Shown here one piece after another: positions 46,197-55,336 of a DNA stretch of 64,000 nucleotides (position 1 is its first letter; each line of letters opens with the position of its first letter). The notes under the pieces are model-generated. The model was not told where the DNA came from. It did no database searches and saw only the letters and a program-made list of their open reading frames with translations. The DNA lies in NCBI GenBank assembly GCA_019694355.1, contig JAIBCB010000003.1, positions 310,001 through 374,000 on the forward strand. Reading direction: 5' to 3'. The DNA comes from Pyrinomonadaceae bacterium. Lineage in GTDB: Bacteria > Acidobacteriota > Blastocatellia > Pyrinomonadales > Pyrinomonadaceae. The position numbers and the translations under genes were made by a program.

Positions 46197-47914
46197 TTCG
46201 TCGGCGTTATATCGTTCGCCTTCAGCGAATTGCCCGTTGCGCGCTCAAGATCGACGATCGCCTTGTTAAGATCGGTCCGTGCCTTTAGCTCAATGCTTTT
46301 AGCCGCGATCAATGCGGTCTGGCGTTCGAGGACGCGGTACACATCCGATTGGCCTTCATCCAACTTTCGCTGCTCGGACTCATACTGCTTCTGTGAGTTC
46401 TCGCGTGCGATGGCAGCCGCTCTAAGCCTGGCTTCACCGCTTCTGACGGCCTGCATCGCATTACGAACCTCGATCTGGATGCCCTGTTCGATCTGTTCAC
46501 GTTGGACCTCGAGACGTTCGGCATCGACCTTCGCCTTTCCAAGCAACGCTCCATTGGTCTTATCACCAAAAAGTGGAAGGTTGAAGTTCAGGCCGACCCG
46601 ATATGTCGGATAGCGATTCGTAAAAATGCCGCGAAATGGATTACCTGTCAACAGAGCAAGGTTTGCCTGCTGCTGTGCACACGCCGGTCCTGTCGGATCG
46701 ACGTTGCAGGCAGTTGGAAACGAAGTGCTGAAATTCGGATTCCGGCTTCCTCCCACGCCTGAGCTGCTGTAACTTGCGACGAGATCGACCTGCGGTTTCC
46801 TCAGCTCCTTGTAGTAACGCTGATCTATTTTGTTGATCGCGAGCTGAGTATTGCTGACCGCGAGTTCAGGGCGATTCTTCATTGCCGAATCGAGAGCATC
46901 CGTAAGCGTCGTGTCCGGAACCTTTTGCTCGACGGACTCGATGGGCACGATGGCCTCGCCCCAGATCGCGTCCGTGCGAGTCGGGGCAATGAGATTCTTC
47001 AGCAAGTTCTCGGAAATGTTGACGGCATTAAGTGCATCGTAAACTGCCTGTTCGAACGTGGCCACTTGCGTTTCGGCAGCGACGATGTCGATCGGGGCGA
47101 GTTGGCCTTCGTTGACAAGCCGTTTGTTATGTTCGAGCTGAGCCTTCGCGATCGTGACGCCGTCGCGCTGAACCTGCAGATTCCTGAGAGCGAAGATCAG
47201 ATCCCAATAAGCCTTCTCGACGTTCGACACGGTGTCGATCGTGTGCGAAAGAAATTGTGTGTCGGTAAGCTCGAGGTTTCGCTTTGCGATCTCGATACCG
47301 CGACGCTGAGCGTCGAACCTTCGGCCGCGAAGAAGCGGCTGCGTAACGCTGAAGCTCAAGCTCGAGAGATACTGCGGGCTAAGGATGCTGATCGGGTTGT
47401 CGGTGGTAACGCGCGAATTATTGAAAGTGCCCGTCAGGACCGTGCCGAATTTCGGAATAAAACCCGTGAGTCCGGCGTTTGCGACCGCTGTTCCCTGAGT
47501 GGTCTTTGGATTATTGCTGAAAATGCTTACGTTCGGAGCGGTCGCGCGTTCGTAGTACGTCTGCCCCGAAAGCTTGGGTTCGTAAACGCCGCGTGCCGCT
47601 TTCAGGTCGAACTCGGCCATCGACGATGTCTTGCGCGCGACCTCGATATCTTTGTTATTGTCGAGAGCCATCCTGAGAGCTTCGGCGAGTGTCAGCGGGC
47701 GTTCCCTTGTGACATCGACACCGACGCGCCCAAGATCGGGAAGGTTCAGATCGCGGCTCTTATAATTGGGAGCCACGTCAGGAACATTCTTTAGATCGTC
47801 GGGAAGAACGACCTGCTTGCCGTTGTCAGGCGTAGGTGTCGGCGACGGATTTTGCCCAAAGGCAGCGAATCCGCACACCGACGTTATGAAAAATAAGAGT
47901 AAAAGCCGCCTCAT
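46193..47914 (-). CDS. TolC-family outer membrane efflux channel
   Basis: 573 residues. Signal peptide (LLLFFITSVCGFAAFGQ), a Pro-Ser/Thr linker, then two OEP repeats with long coiled helices (RPLTLAEALRMALDNNKDIEVA, GVTIAKAQLEHNKRLVNEGQ, NTQLAINKIDQRYYKELRKP). Forms the outer-membrane duct of the RND pump encoded next to it. It overlaps the quinone oxidoreductase by 4 bp and follows the RND gene by 22 bp. Confidence 0.93.
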   Translation of the reverse strand: MRRLLLLFFITSVCGFAAFGQNPSPTPTPDNGKQVVLPDDLKNVPDVAPNYKSRDLNLPDLGRVGVDVTRERPLTLAEALRMALDNNKDIEVARKTSSMAEFDLKAARGVYEPKLSGQTYYERATAPNVSIFSNNPKTTQGTAVANAGLTGFIPKFGTVLTGTFNNSRVTTDNPISILSPQYLSSLSFSVTQPLLRGRRFDAQRRGIEIAKRNLELTDTQFLSHTIDTVSNVEKAYWDLIFALRNLQVQRDGVTIAKAQLEHNKRLVNEGQLAPIDIVAAETQVATFEQAVYDALNAVNISENLLKNLIAPTRTDAIWGEAIVPIESVEQKVPDTTLTDALDSAMKNRPELAVSNTQLAINKIDQRYYKELRKPQVDLVASYSSSGVGGSRNPNFSTSFPTACNVDPTGPACAQQQANLALLTGNPFRGIFTNRYPTYRVGLNFNLPLFGDKTNGALLGKAKVDAERLEVQREQIEQGIQIEVRNAMQAVRSGEARLRAAAIARENSQKQYESEQRKLDEGQSDVYRVLERQTALIAAKSIELKARTDLNKAIVDLERATGNSLKANDITPTK

Positions 47915-47936
47915 AAAATAATTGCGTTAGCGTGCA

Positions 47937-50900
47937 TTAAAATTTTCCAAGGATCGAGCTGGCCGCAGTTGAGAATTTGCGTTTTGCTCCGCCAAAAAGC
48001 CTTGATGCAAAGCGATTGATCCGGCTGAAAAGTTTGAACTCGGAAATATCGTCAAAGATCGAATAGAAGACCGGCACCGCAAGCAGCGTCAGCAAAAGAC
48101 ACAGCGTTTGGCCGCCGACGACCAGGACACCGATCGACCGATTCGTTCCTGAACCGGGGCCGGAACTTACGACGAGCGGCAGCATACCGGCAACGAGAGC
48201 GATCGTTGTCATCAAGATCGGACGAAGCCGGTCGCGGTTTGCCTGTATGATCGCGTCATACCGTGACATTCCTTGCGAACGCAGATGATTCGTATGGTCG
48301 ATCTGCAAAATTGCGTTCTTCTTTACGACGCCGAAAAGCAGCAGCAGGCCAAGGCCCGAAAAAATGTTCACCGTCTGTCCGGCCACCAGCAAACTGAAAA
48401 TACCGAACGGAATCGAGAGCGGCAGTGTCAGCAGGATCGTGATCGGGTGGATGAACGATTCGAACTGAGCCGCGAGCACGATGTACATAAAGACGAACGA
48501 GAGCATAAATGCGAGCAGGAAGTAGAATCCCGCTTTGCCCATTTCTTTCGATTGTCCGACATAACCCGTGCGATACGTGTTTGGCAGATCGAGCTGCTTT
48601 ACGTATGAATCGATGGCCGATGTGATGTTTGCCGCTGAACCGCCGGGTTTTGTGTTTGCAAGCAGCGTCACCTGGCGTTGGCGATTCGTTCTATCGATGG
48701 CGCTCGGGCCGGTGCCGGGAACGAATTTTACTACGCGGTCAAGAGTTACGAGACCGATCTTTGAAGAAGGAACGACGACGCGCTTCAATCCCTCGACACT
48801 CGTTCTAAAAGGATTTATCGCGCGGACTCGAACCTCGTATTGGTCAGTGCCTTCATTGAAGGTCGTTGCCTCCTGGCCGGCGATCAAAGTGTTCAACGCC
48901 TGCGAAACATCACCAACGCGGACGCCAAGTTCGGCCGCAACATCGCGATCGACCTCGAGCTGAACTTCGGGCTTGCCTGCGATGAGCGTCGAATCCACAT
49001 CGACAGCGTCCGGGATCGACTTCATTTTTTCGAGGATCTTCGAAGAGTATTCCTCGAGCTTTTTCATATCTGGCCCGGCGATCAGGAACTGGACGTTCGC
49101 ATTGCGGAAGCCGCCGCCCGAGAACGCCTGGACGGGCTGAACACCGGAACGAAGCCCCGGAAAGTTCTTCGTGATAAGGTCACGCGTCTCTTCCATGAGC
49201 TGTTCCTGGCCCTTGGCGCGGTCGGCGATCGGGGAAAGTTTTACGTAGATCGTACCGGCGTTCACGACCTGCTGCGTACCGCCGCCGACGGTCGCGAGCG
49301 TGTCGGTCACACCGGGCATCTTTCGGATCTCTGCGGCGATCCTTTCAAACTGAAGGGAAGACGCCGAGAGGCTTGAGCCCTCCGGAACGCGAAGAGTTAC
49401 CTCGAATTGCGACTGATCATCGACGGGCAAGAAGTTCTTGCCGACAAACATAAAGAGCGGGATGATGCTCAAAAACACGAGGATCACGAGGCCGATGATC
49501 ACCCAGCGGTGAGCCATCGAGAATCGAAGCATCGACGCGTAAACACTATCTACGTAGCGGAACCAGCCGGTATGCTTCGTGTCGTGCGACGCCGGTGTCT
49601 CGATCATGCCGTCGCCCTTGAGTTCTTCGATGATCTTCTCGCTGTCCTCCGGCGTTCGTTTGATAAGGCGCGCCGCGAGCATCGGCGTAAGCGTAAATGA
49701 GACGATCAGCGAGACGAGCACCGCGAACGATGCGGTCAAGCCGAAGGACGACATAAATCTGCCGACGATGCCCTGCATAAAGCCGATGGGCACGAACACC
49801 GCCATCAAGCTCAATGACGTTGCGAGAACGGCGAGGCCGATCTCGCGTGTACCTTCGATGGCCGCTTGGAACGGATTCATTCCCTTCTCTTCGACGAATC
49901 GATAGATATTTTCGAGTACGACGATGGCGTCATCGATCACGATGCCGACCATCAAGGTCAGCGAAAGCATCGTAATGACATTGAGCGTGTAGCCCATCGC
50001 ATACATCAAGGCAAAGGTCGCGATGATCGATGTCGGGATCGCAAGCCCCGCGATGAATGTCGATCTAAAACTCCAAAGGAAGAGGAAAACGACGATGGCC
50101 GCAAGTATCGAACCGACGATCAAGTGCTCTTCGATCGAATTAAGAGAGCTTTCGATAAAGACCGAGTTGTCGCCGATGATCCGAACTGTATAGTCCTTCG
50201 GAAGCGTCGGCATTATCTCGGCGAGCTTCGCCTTTACGCCCTCTGCGGTCGCGACGGTGTTCTGGCCGGATTGTTTTGCGACGATGAGCGTAACCGCCGG
50301 TTGTCCGTTCAAGCGGGCTTCGCTTCGCAGTTCCTCCGCGCCGTCTTCGACATAGCCAAGATCTTTGATCTTTACGGGATATCCGCCGCGAGTTGCGACA
50401 ACGACATTCGCAAACTGCTCAGGCTTCTGAACCTTGCCGATCGTGCGGACACTCGTCTCTTTCTGACCTTCGTCAAGACGGCCGGAAGGAAACTCCATAT
50501 TCTGGATCTTAAGGCCGCCGGAAACCTCGGCAGGCGTTACGCCGTAGGAACGCATCTTGTCCGGATCGACCCAAACGTTTATCTGCCGCTCCTGACCGCC
50601 GATCATCGAGATCTGGCCGACGCCGCTTACGGATTCCATCGGCTCCTTGATCTTTTTCTTCGCAAGCTCGGTAACTTCGCGGAGCGACTTCGGTGCGGAG
50701 ATCGTAATGCGCAGAACGGGAGCCGCATCCGTATCGAGTTTTTGCACGGTCGGCTGCTCGGCTGTGTCCGGCAAATTCGGAATGACGGTCTGGACGCGAT
50801 TCTCGACCTCTTGGGCGGCGACGTTGACGTCTTTCTCAAGAACGAACTGAACAAAGACCTGCGAGATCCCCTCGATCGAGGTCGAGCGAAGTTCGTCGAT

Positions 50901-51131
50901 ACCGCTGATCGTATTTACAGATTCTTCGATCTTGTCGGTGATCTCGGTCTCGATCTCCTGCGGCGATGCGCCGGGATTCACGACCGTGACCGTGATCGTC
51001 GGGAAGTCGATCTTTGGAAAAAGATCGACGCCTAGACTAAAGAACGAAAAGGCGCCCACGACCACCAGCGACATGATCAACATCGTCGCAAAGACCGGTC
51101 GTTTAACACATATTTCAGCTAACCACTGCAT
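47937..51131 (-). CDS. RND efflux transporter, HAE1/AcrB type
   Basis: 1064 residues, the usual AcrB length. The first TM helix and porter region begin CVKRPVFATMLIMSLVVVGA; the proton-relay aspartates lie in VGIVIDDAIVVLENIYR on TM4; the late FGVVKKNAILQIDHTN is a standard HAE1 signature. It pumps amphipathic compounds out through the TolC homologue. Located in the tetR-adaptor-pump-TolC-oxidoreductase operon. Confidence 0.96.
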   Translation of the reverse strand: MQWLAEICVKRPVFATMLIMSLVVVGAFSFFSLGVDLFPKIDFPTITVTVVNPGASPQEIETEITDKIEESVNTISGIDELRSTSIEGISQVFVQFVLEKDVNVAAQEVENRVQTVIPNLPDTAEQPTVQKLDTDAAPVLRITISAPKSLREVTELAKKKIKEPMESVSGVGQISMIGGQERQINVWVDPDKMRSYGVTPAEVSGGLKIQNMEFPSGRLDEGQKETSVRTIGKVQKPEQFANVVVATRGGYPVKIKDLGYVEDGAEELRSEARLNGQPAVTLIVAKQSGQNTVATAEGVKAKLAEIMPTLPKDYTVRIIGDNSVFIESSLNSIEEHLIVGSILAAIVVFLFLWSFRSTFIAGLAIPTSIIATFALMYAMGYTLNVITMLSLTLMVGIVIDDAIVVLENIYRFVEEKGMNPFQAAIEGTREIGLAVLATSLSLMAVFVPIGFMQGIVGRFMSSFGLTASFAVLVSLIVSFTLTPMLAARLIKRTPEDSEKIIEELKGDGMIETPASHDTKHTGWFRYVDSVYASMLRFSMAHRWVIIGLVILVFLSIIPLFMFVGKNFLPVDDQSQFEVTLRVPEGSSLSASSLQFERIAAEIRKMPGVTDTLATVGGGTQQVVNAGTIYVKLSPIADRAKGQEQLMEETRDLITKNFPGLRSGVQPVQAFSGGGFRNANVQFLIAGPDMKKLEEYSSKILEKMKSIPDAVDVDSTLIAGKPEVQLEVDRDVAAELGVRVGDVSQALNTLIAGQEATTFNEGTDQYEVRVRAINPFRTSVEGLKRVVVPSSKIGLVTLDRVVKFVPGTGPSAIDRTNRQRQVTLLANTKPGGSAANITSAIDSYVKQLDLPNTYRTGYVGQSKEMGKAGFYFLLAFMLSFVFMYIVLAAQFESFIHPITILLTLPLSIPFGIFSLLVAGQTVNIFSGLGLLLLFGVVKKNAILQIDHTNHLRSQGMSRYDAIIQANRDRLRPILMTTIALVAGMLPLVVSSGPGSGTNRSIGVLVVGGQTLCLLLTLLAVPVFYSIFDDISEFKLFSRINRFASRLFGGAKRKFSTAASSILGKF

Positions 51132-51166
51132 ACAAAGTTAGTCCAAAGCCCAACAGGTTACTTGTC

Positions 51167-52471
51167 CTACTGGTTCACACGGATGCCGTCATAAAGGGCG
51201 GCCAGGTTGTTGGTTGCGATGACGTCGTTCTCAACGATGCCGTTCTTGACCTGTATCAGGTCATTCTCAAGCAGGCCGAGCTGGACAAGAACCTCACGGG
51301 CAACACCGTCCTTGATGATGAAGACCCTGTTGACATCGCCGTCGGTCTTGACCGCTGCGGCCGGTATCATCACCGCATTTTCAGGCGTTGACTTTGTGAT
51401 GCGAACCGTTGCAAATTGTCCGGGTTTAAGGGCGCCGTCAGAATTCGGGACATCGGCTTCAACCGTCAGCGTACGTGCCGTTGCGTTCAAACTCGGTGAT
51501 ATCCGCGTAACCTTTCCTGAGAAATTCCGTTCGGGATAGGCGCTTGTCTGTAAAGAGATCGATTGGCCTTGTTTTACAAGCTCGATCGACTGTTCCGGCA
51601 CCTCGATCTTCATACGCAGGGTCGATGTGCGGACGATCGTCGCGATCTTCGAATTCGGAACGCTTGGGCTTACATATTCTCCCGGGTCTGCGGTCCGGTC
51701 GGAAACGAAGCCGCTTATCGGTGCAAGGATCGCCGTGTCGTTAACAGCCTTTTTCGCTTGATCTACCTGAGCTTCTGCCGATGCAACAGCTGCTTTTGCC
51801 GCTGACTCTTGAGCCTGGGCCGACGAAATGGCCTTTTCTGCGACCTGCGCGTTAGCACGTGCGTCGGCAAGCTGGCCTGCGAGCGAATCACGAGTCGCAC
51901 GCCGCTGATCAAGGATCGAGCGTGAAATGTCACCGGTCTTGAAAAGGTTCTCGGCGCGCGTCAATTCCTTCTCTGCCAATAGCAAATTTGCTTTCAGGCT
52001 CCGAACCTGCGGAAATTCATCAACCGAAAAATGTGAACCAACCGGTACGCCAAGTTTTGCCTGAGCCTGGCGGACGGCGGCCGCTGCGGATTCGACCGCT
52101 TTGCGGGCCTGTTCGGCGCCCGCCTGAGCCTGTTCAAGCCGAAGCCGAGCGTCGCGAGGGTCGAGGCGGACGAGCACACTGCCTTTCGCCACGTACGATC
52201 CAACATCGAAATTCACCTCGACGACCTTACCGGCGATCGTCGGTGCAACATCGGTCGATTCATCGCCTGCGAGGCTGCCGGTAGCTTCAAAATATGAAGG
52301 GATCTGATGGACGACCGCCTGAGTCGTTGTTACGTCAACGGTCTGCGGTTGCGAATTTGCGTTCGCGTTTGCGTTCGCCGAGGGACGGCCGCAGGCTGCG
52401 GAAAAAAACATCACCGATATGGATCCGCAAAGTAATAATGCAGGCACAATACGCCGAGTTGTTAAGAACAT
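51167..52471 (-). CDS. RND periplasmic adaptor (MFP), lipoprotein
   Basis: 434 residues. The lipobox ends FFSAAC-GRP with an Asn-Ala linker (NANANANSQ) after the lipidated Cys. Beta-barrel and lipoyl-like segments follow (EATGSLAGDESTDVAPTIAG, GKVVEVNFDVGSYVAKG) plus a hairpin of Ala-rich helices (about 120-240). Bridges the pump and the TolC channel. It lies 10 bp downstream of the TetR gene stop. Confidence 0.93.
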   Translation of the reverse strand: MFLTTRRIVPALLLCGSISVMFFSAACGRPSANANANANSQPQTVDVTTTQAVVHQIPSYFEATGSLAGDESTDVAPTIAGKVVEVNFDVGSYVAKGSVLVRLDPRDARLRLEQAQAGAEQARKAVESAAAAVRQAQAKLGVPVGSHFSVDEFPQVRSLKANLLLAEKELTRAENLFKTGDISRSILDQRRATRDSLAGQLADARANAQVAEKAISSAQAQESAAKAAVASAEAQVDQAKKAVNDTAILAPISGFVSDRTADPGEYVSPSVPNSKIATIVRTSTLRMKIEVPEQSIELVKQGQSISLQTSAYPERNFSGKVTRISPSLNATARTLTVEADVPNSDGALKPGQFATVRITKSTPENAVMIPAAAVKTDGDVNRVFIIKDGVAREVLVQLGLLENDLIQVKNGIVENDVIATNNLAALYDGIRVNQ

Positions 52472-52481
52472 TTGTAAAAAA

Positions 52482-53144
52482 TTAAGCCCGTTCGGCCTCT
52501 AAACCTTTAAGCAAAATGCCGGCAAATCCTTTTGCCGCGTCTTCATTTGAGATCTTGAGCAAGTATTTGCTCTTATCCCACAACACGTTGTTCAGCGAGT
52601 GGTGAAGCAGCATCCCAAGAAATGCTCTTACCGCGAGTCTAGGTTCCATATTTCGGAATGCCCCATCCTTTTGCCTTCCCTGGATGTAGCCGCCGATGAA
52701 TACATAGACGCGCTCGATGAACTCGTGAAAGAACTTCTCTGCAAGCTCGTGCTCTTCGAGTGCAGAGTATAGAAGCAGCCGCACGAACGGTATGTTCGAT
52801 TGCTGCTTCTCGAGAATCGCTAATCCGAGCCGATAAAAAACAGCCGCATCATCCTTCGCGTTGAGTGCAGCCTTGAGCCCTTCATCATTCTCCCAGGCAA
52901 GTTTTGTCGCATCCTCGCGACAGCCTTTGGTTTCGATGATCGCCTGGTAGAGGGCATCCTTATTTTCAAAATGCCGGAAAAGCATCGCTTCGGACACGCC
53001 CGAAGCCTTAGCGATCTCCTTCGTTGTTGCGCCCTTGAAACCGTGCTGGGAAAAGAGCTCCACCGCCGCTCGTAGGATCACGCCGCGGCGCTCATCACCC
53101 GACATTCGGGCACTCGGATCACAATTAAAAAAACTCTCTATCAA
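52482..53144 (-). CDS. TetR-family repressor of the efflux operon
   Basis: 220 residues from a TTG at 53144 with GGTGAGG upstream; an ATG at 53105 (MSGDERRG) is an alternative. The HTH is readable as ILRAAVELFSQHGFKGATTK then EIAKASGVSEAMLFRHFENK. First gene of the efflux operon, with an 18-bp palindrome 12 bp upstream of the TTG that should be its operator. Drug binding in the C-terminal domain would relieve repression. Confidence 0.93.
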   Translation of the reverse strand: MIESFFNCDPSARMSGDERRGVILRAAVELFSQHGFKGATTKEIAKASGVSEAMLFRHFENKDALYQAIIETKGCREDATKLAWENDEGLKAALNAKDDAAVFYRLGLAILEKQQSNIPFVRLLLYSALEEHELAEKFFHEFIERVYVFIGGYIQGRQKDGAFRNMEPRLAVRAFLGMLLHHSLNNVLWDKSKYLLKISNEDAAKGFAGILLKGLEAERA

Positions 53145-53156
53145 CCTATCCTCACC

Positions 53157-53174
53157 TAAGTAAGTGCTTACTTA
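53157..53174. promoter_or_regulatory. Likely TetR operator
   Basis: TAAGTAAG-TG-CTTACTTA: 8-bp arms in perfect inverted repeat with a 2-bp centre, located just upstream of the tetR start. The size and symmetry suit a TetR dimer site. Confidence 0.75.
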
Positions 53175-53371
53175 CCGAATAAGTTTGCATTTTCCGAGTT
53201 ATCTTGTCAACCTTGAATCAAAGCTCGGACCAGAACCTTCGCGGGAACAAACTTCGGCCAAATTTCGTTACAACCCTTATAGGCCGTTTGGAATCTGATG
53301 CGAGCGGTCGAGAAGCTTTACGACCGGAGTGTTCAAGGGGTTCGATATTTTTTTGGAGGATCGATATCACG

Positions 53372-53731
53372 ATGTCGGAATTTGAGAACGAAGTAAAAAA
53401 GGCGGAAAAGGAGCTTGAACAAAGCCTTATCACGCTTGGCGGTGAAGAGAAATACACAGAGCATCAGAGCGACGAGTTTTTAGGAGAAATAAAGATGCAG
53501 GCACAGGAATACGGAAAAAAGGTCCAGGACGCAGCGGGCAAAGCATTTGATTATGCAAAAGAGAATCTTGGCCAGGCCGGCGACAAGTTCAAGGAGCTGA
53601 CCGCAAAAGATCCGAAAGAATTGATCGAAGATGCAAAGGAATTCGCACGGCAGAAGCCCGGCCAGACGATCTTGATCTCGGCAGCGATCGGCGTAGTTCT
53701 AGGCCTTCTACTTCGCGGCGGCCGAAGATAG
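53372..53731 (+). CDS. DUF883/ElaB-like ribosome- or membrane-associated protein
   Basis: 119 residues from the ATG at 53372 with GGAGGA 11 bp upstream; the upstream frame extension is rejected. A polar coil (EFENEVKKAEKELEQSLITL, QEYGKKVQDAAGKAFDYAKE) ends in a C-terminal membrane helix with the DUF883 signature QTILISAAIGVVLGLLLRGG. ElaB/YqjD in E. coli tether dormant ribosomes to the membrane. It is divergent from tetR. Confidence 0.85.
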   Translation: MSEFENEVKKAEKELEQSLITLGGEEKYTEHQSDEFLGEIKMQAQEYGKKVQDAAGKAFDYAKENLGQAGDKFKELTAKDPKELIEDAKEFARQKPGQTILISAAIGVVLGLLLRGGRR

Positions 53732-53768
53732 CGGCCTTTGCGGTTCTATTGTTTTGTCTCCAAATTTT

Positions 53769-53804
53769 GGGCGGTCTGCACCTGATGCGGATCGCCCATT
53801 TTAT
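53769..53804 (+). terminator. Terminator after the DUF883 gene
   Basis: GGGCGGTC (53769-53776) pairs with GATCGCCC (53790-53797), one G-T wobble, followed by ATTTTATT. It ends at the stop region of the convergent small membrane-protein gene. Confidence 0.7.
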
Positions 53805-54055
53805 TGGCTAGAACGTGTGGGACGGCTTTTGGATGCAGGTTTCGCCGGTGTCTTAAGAAATGAATAGATCGCGAGGCTGCCGGCCGCTGCTACGAGAAGA
53901 ATAATAAGCACAACCACGAGGCGCACTGCCATCTTTGCCGACTTTTTGAGCAGCCGAAAGGCGAGATACGCAACCACGCACAAGGCAAGAAAAAAGCCCG
54001 CGGCAACTGCGACACCTCCGGCCTCGAACAAGCTGATCGAAAAAATCGGTGTCAT
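53801..54055 (-). CDS. Small hypothetical membrane protein
   Basis: 84 residues with two hydrophobic segments (VAVAAGFFLALCVVAYLAF, and VVVLIILLVAAAGSLAIYSF) and a basic Pro/Ser tail. No family recognised. Its start overlaps the YacG stop by 4 bp (ATGA). Confidence 0.65.
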   Translation of the reverse strand: MTPIFSISLFEAGGVAVAAGFFLALCVVAYLAFRLLKKSAKMAVRLVVVLIILLVAAAGSLAIYSFLKTPAKPASKSRPTRSSQ

Positions 54056-54255
54056 TCGTCTTTCTTTTCGAGTGCGGCCTCGATCTTCGCAAGGTCTTCG
54101 GAAGTAAGGTTCGCGGGATCGGCAGGAACGGCATAATCACCATCCGCCCACGCTCCAAGATCCAGGAGTTTGCATCGCTCCGAGCAGAACGGGCGAAATT
54201 CATTTCCCGTAAATTCAGTTTCCTTGCCGCATTGCGGGCATTTCACCTTGGGCAT
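54052..54255 (-). CDS. yacG: DNA gyrase inhibitor YacG
   Basis: 67 residues from the ATG at 54255; the longer frame to 54282 is unlikely. Zinc ribbon CPQCGKETEF ... FCSERCKLLDLGAW. YacG binds GyrB and blocks supercoiling in E. coli. It is translationally coupled to a small membrane-protein gene. Zinc ligands and the LGAW motif are conserved. Confidence 0.93.
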   Translation of the reverse strand: MPKVKCPQCGKETEFTGNEFRPFCSERCKLLDLGAWADGDYAVPADPANLTSEDLAKIEAALEKKDE

Positions 54256-54352
54256 AAGTTCTTCTCTTGAAGATTCTAGCATCTAACAATGCGAACATTC
54301 GATGCAGCAAAAGCGTATTCGAGACAGGGAGAATTGTGGTAAAACTAGCTGT

Positions 54353-55330
54353 ATGAGCGAAGGAAAAGACATCTTTGAGCGCTGGCAGAAAAAGGCGACC
54401 GAAACATTGGACGGCATCGACGAGAAGCTCGGCCTAAAGGACAAGATCGAGACGGGTGCACGCGTTGTCGTTGATACTGCCCAGAAGGGTGCCGCTGCGG
54501 TCAAGACGCAGGCGGAAAAGTCTGACATCGGGAGAAAAGCCGTCAAAGCGGTCGAGGATGTTGCTTCGACCGCGGGTGATGCCGCAAAGACCGCTTGGAA
54601 TGTGAGCGAACCTCTCCGAGATGCTGCGGTCGATGTCGGCACGAAGGCCGGCGAGGCGGTCGCAGACATTGCCGGCAAGGCAAGCGAAACGCTCGGCGAT
54701 ACAGCGTCGTCCATTGGCACGAACGCCAAACGCGTAACCAAGGTCGTGGGATTCGGTGCTTCGCTTACATCTACGACAAACACGATATTGAACGCCCTGA
54801 AGAATGCGGCGGCATCCGCAAAAGAAGACCCGGCAAAGGCAGCGGTTACGGGAGCTTCGATGATGGTCGGAGCCGGGCTCGGCATCGTTTTCACCGGCAT
54901 AAACTCGCATTGGCTTTTGAATTCGGCGATACCGACTTGGTCGGTCAAGAAGCTTGCTGAAAGCTTTGACGGCTACCTAAAACGCCGCGAAACGCTGATC
55001 GAGAAGGGACGGCTCAATGACGCAGAGCGCGAGCGGATCGAGTTCGAACGCGATATCGCAAAACGCGTCGGCGCACCGATGCTCGGGGCGTTCGCCTTTG
55101 CTTCAGGTGCAGTGATGATGACAAAGGTCTTTAACCCGACGGAGGTTACAGGCTTCCCGATCGGCACGATCCTCGGCGGAAATCCGCTGCTCGAGGGCGT
55201 GTGGTTCTTCGGGAACGGTGTCGTTTGCTTTAAGACGAGCTACGACTTTTTTATGATCGCGCTTGAAGGAAACGACGAGGCCGAACGCGTGGTGAATGAG
55301 ATAAAAGGCCTTTTGCCGAACGTTGCGTAG
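54353..55330 (+). CDS. LEA-like helical-repeat protein with a C-terminal membrane-associated part
   Basis: 325 residues from the ATG at 54353. Residues about 30-130 are Ala/Lys/Glu/Asp-rich and amphipathic, recalling group 3 LEA proteins (GARVVVDTAQKGAAAVKTQA, DAAVDVGTKAGEAVADIAGK). The C-terminal half holds hydrophobic stretches (ASMMVGAGLGIVFTGI, GAFAFASGAVMMTKVF, EGVWFFGNGVVCFKTSYDF). No Pfam family recognised. It is convergent with the M50 protease (6 bp apart). Membrane or spore-like stress protection is a guess. Confidence 0.7.
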   Translation: MSEGKDIFERWQKKATETLDGIDEKLGLKDKIETGARVVVDTAQKGAAAVKTQAEKSDIGRKAVKAVEDVASTAGDAAKTAWNVSEPLRDAAVDVGTKAGEAVADIAGKASETLGDTASSIGTNAKRVTKVVGFGASLTSTTNTILNALKNAAASAKEDPAKAAVTGASMMVGAGLGIVFTGINSHWLLNSAIPTWSVKKLAESFDGYLKRRETLIEKGRLNDAERERIEFERDIAKRVGAPMLGAFAFASGAVMMTKVFNPTEVTGFPIGTILGGNPLLEGVWFFGNGVVCFKTSYDFFMIALEGNDEAERVVNEIKGLLPNVA

Positions 55331-55336
55331 TGAGGT

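Noticed and set aside
46925..47794. 289-residue plus-strand ORF opposite the TolC gene
   Set aside because: Shadow of TolC; composition follows the opposite strand and no start signal or family is seen.
49866..51035. 389-residue plus-strand ORF opposite the RND pump gene
   Set aside because: It is the antisense shadow of the pump, with a highly charged, low-complexity translation and no domain.
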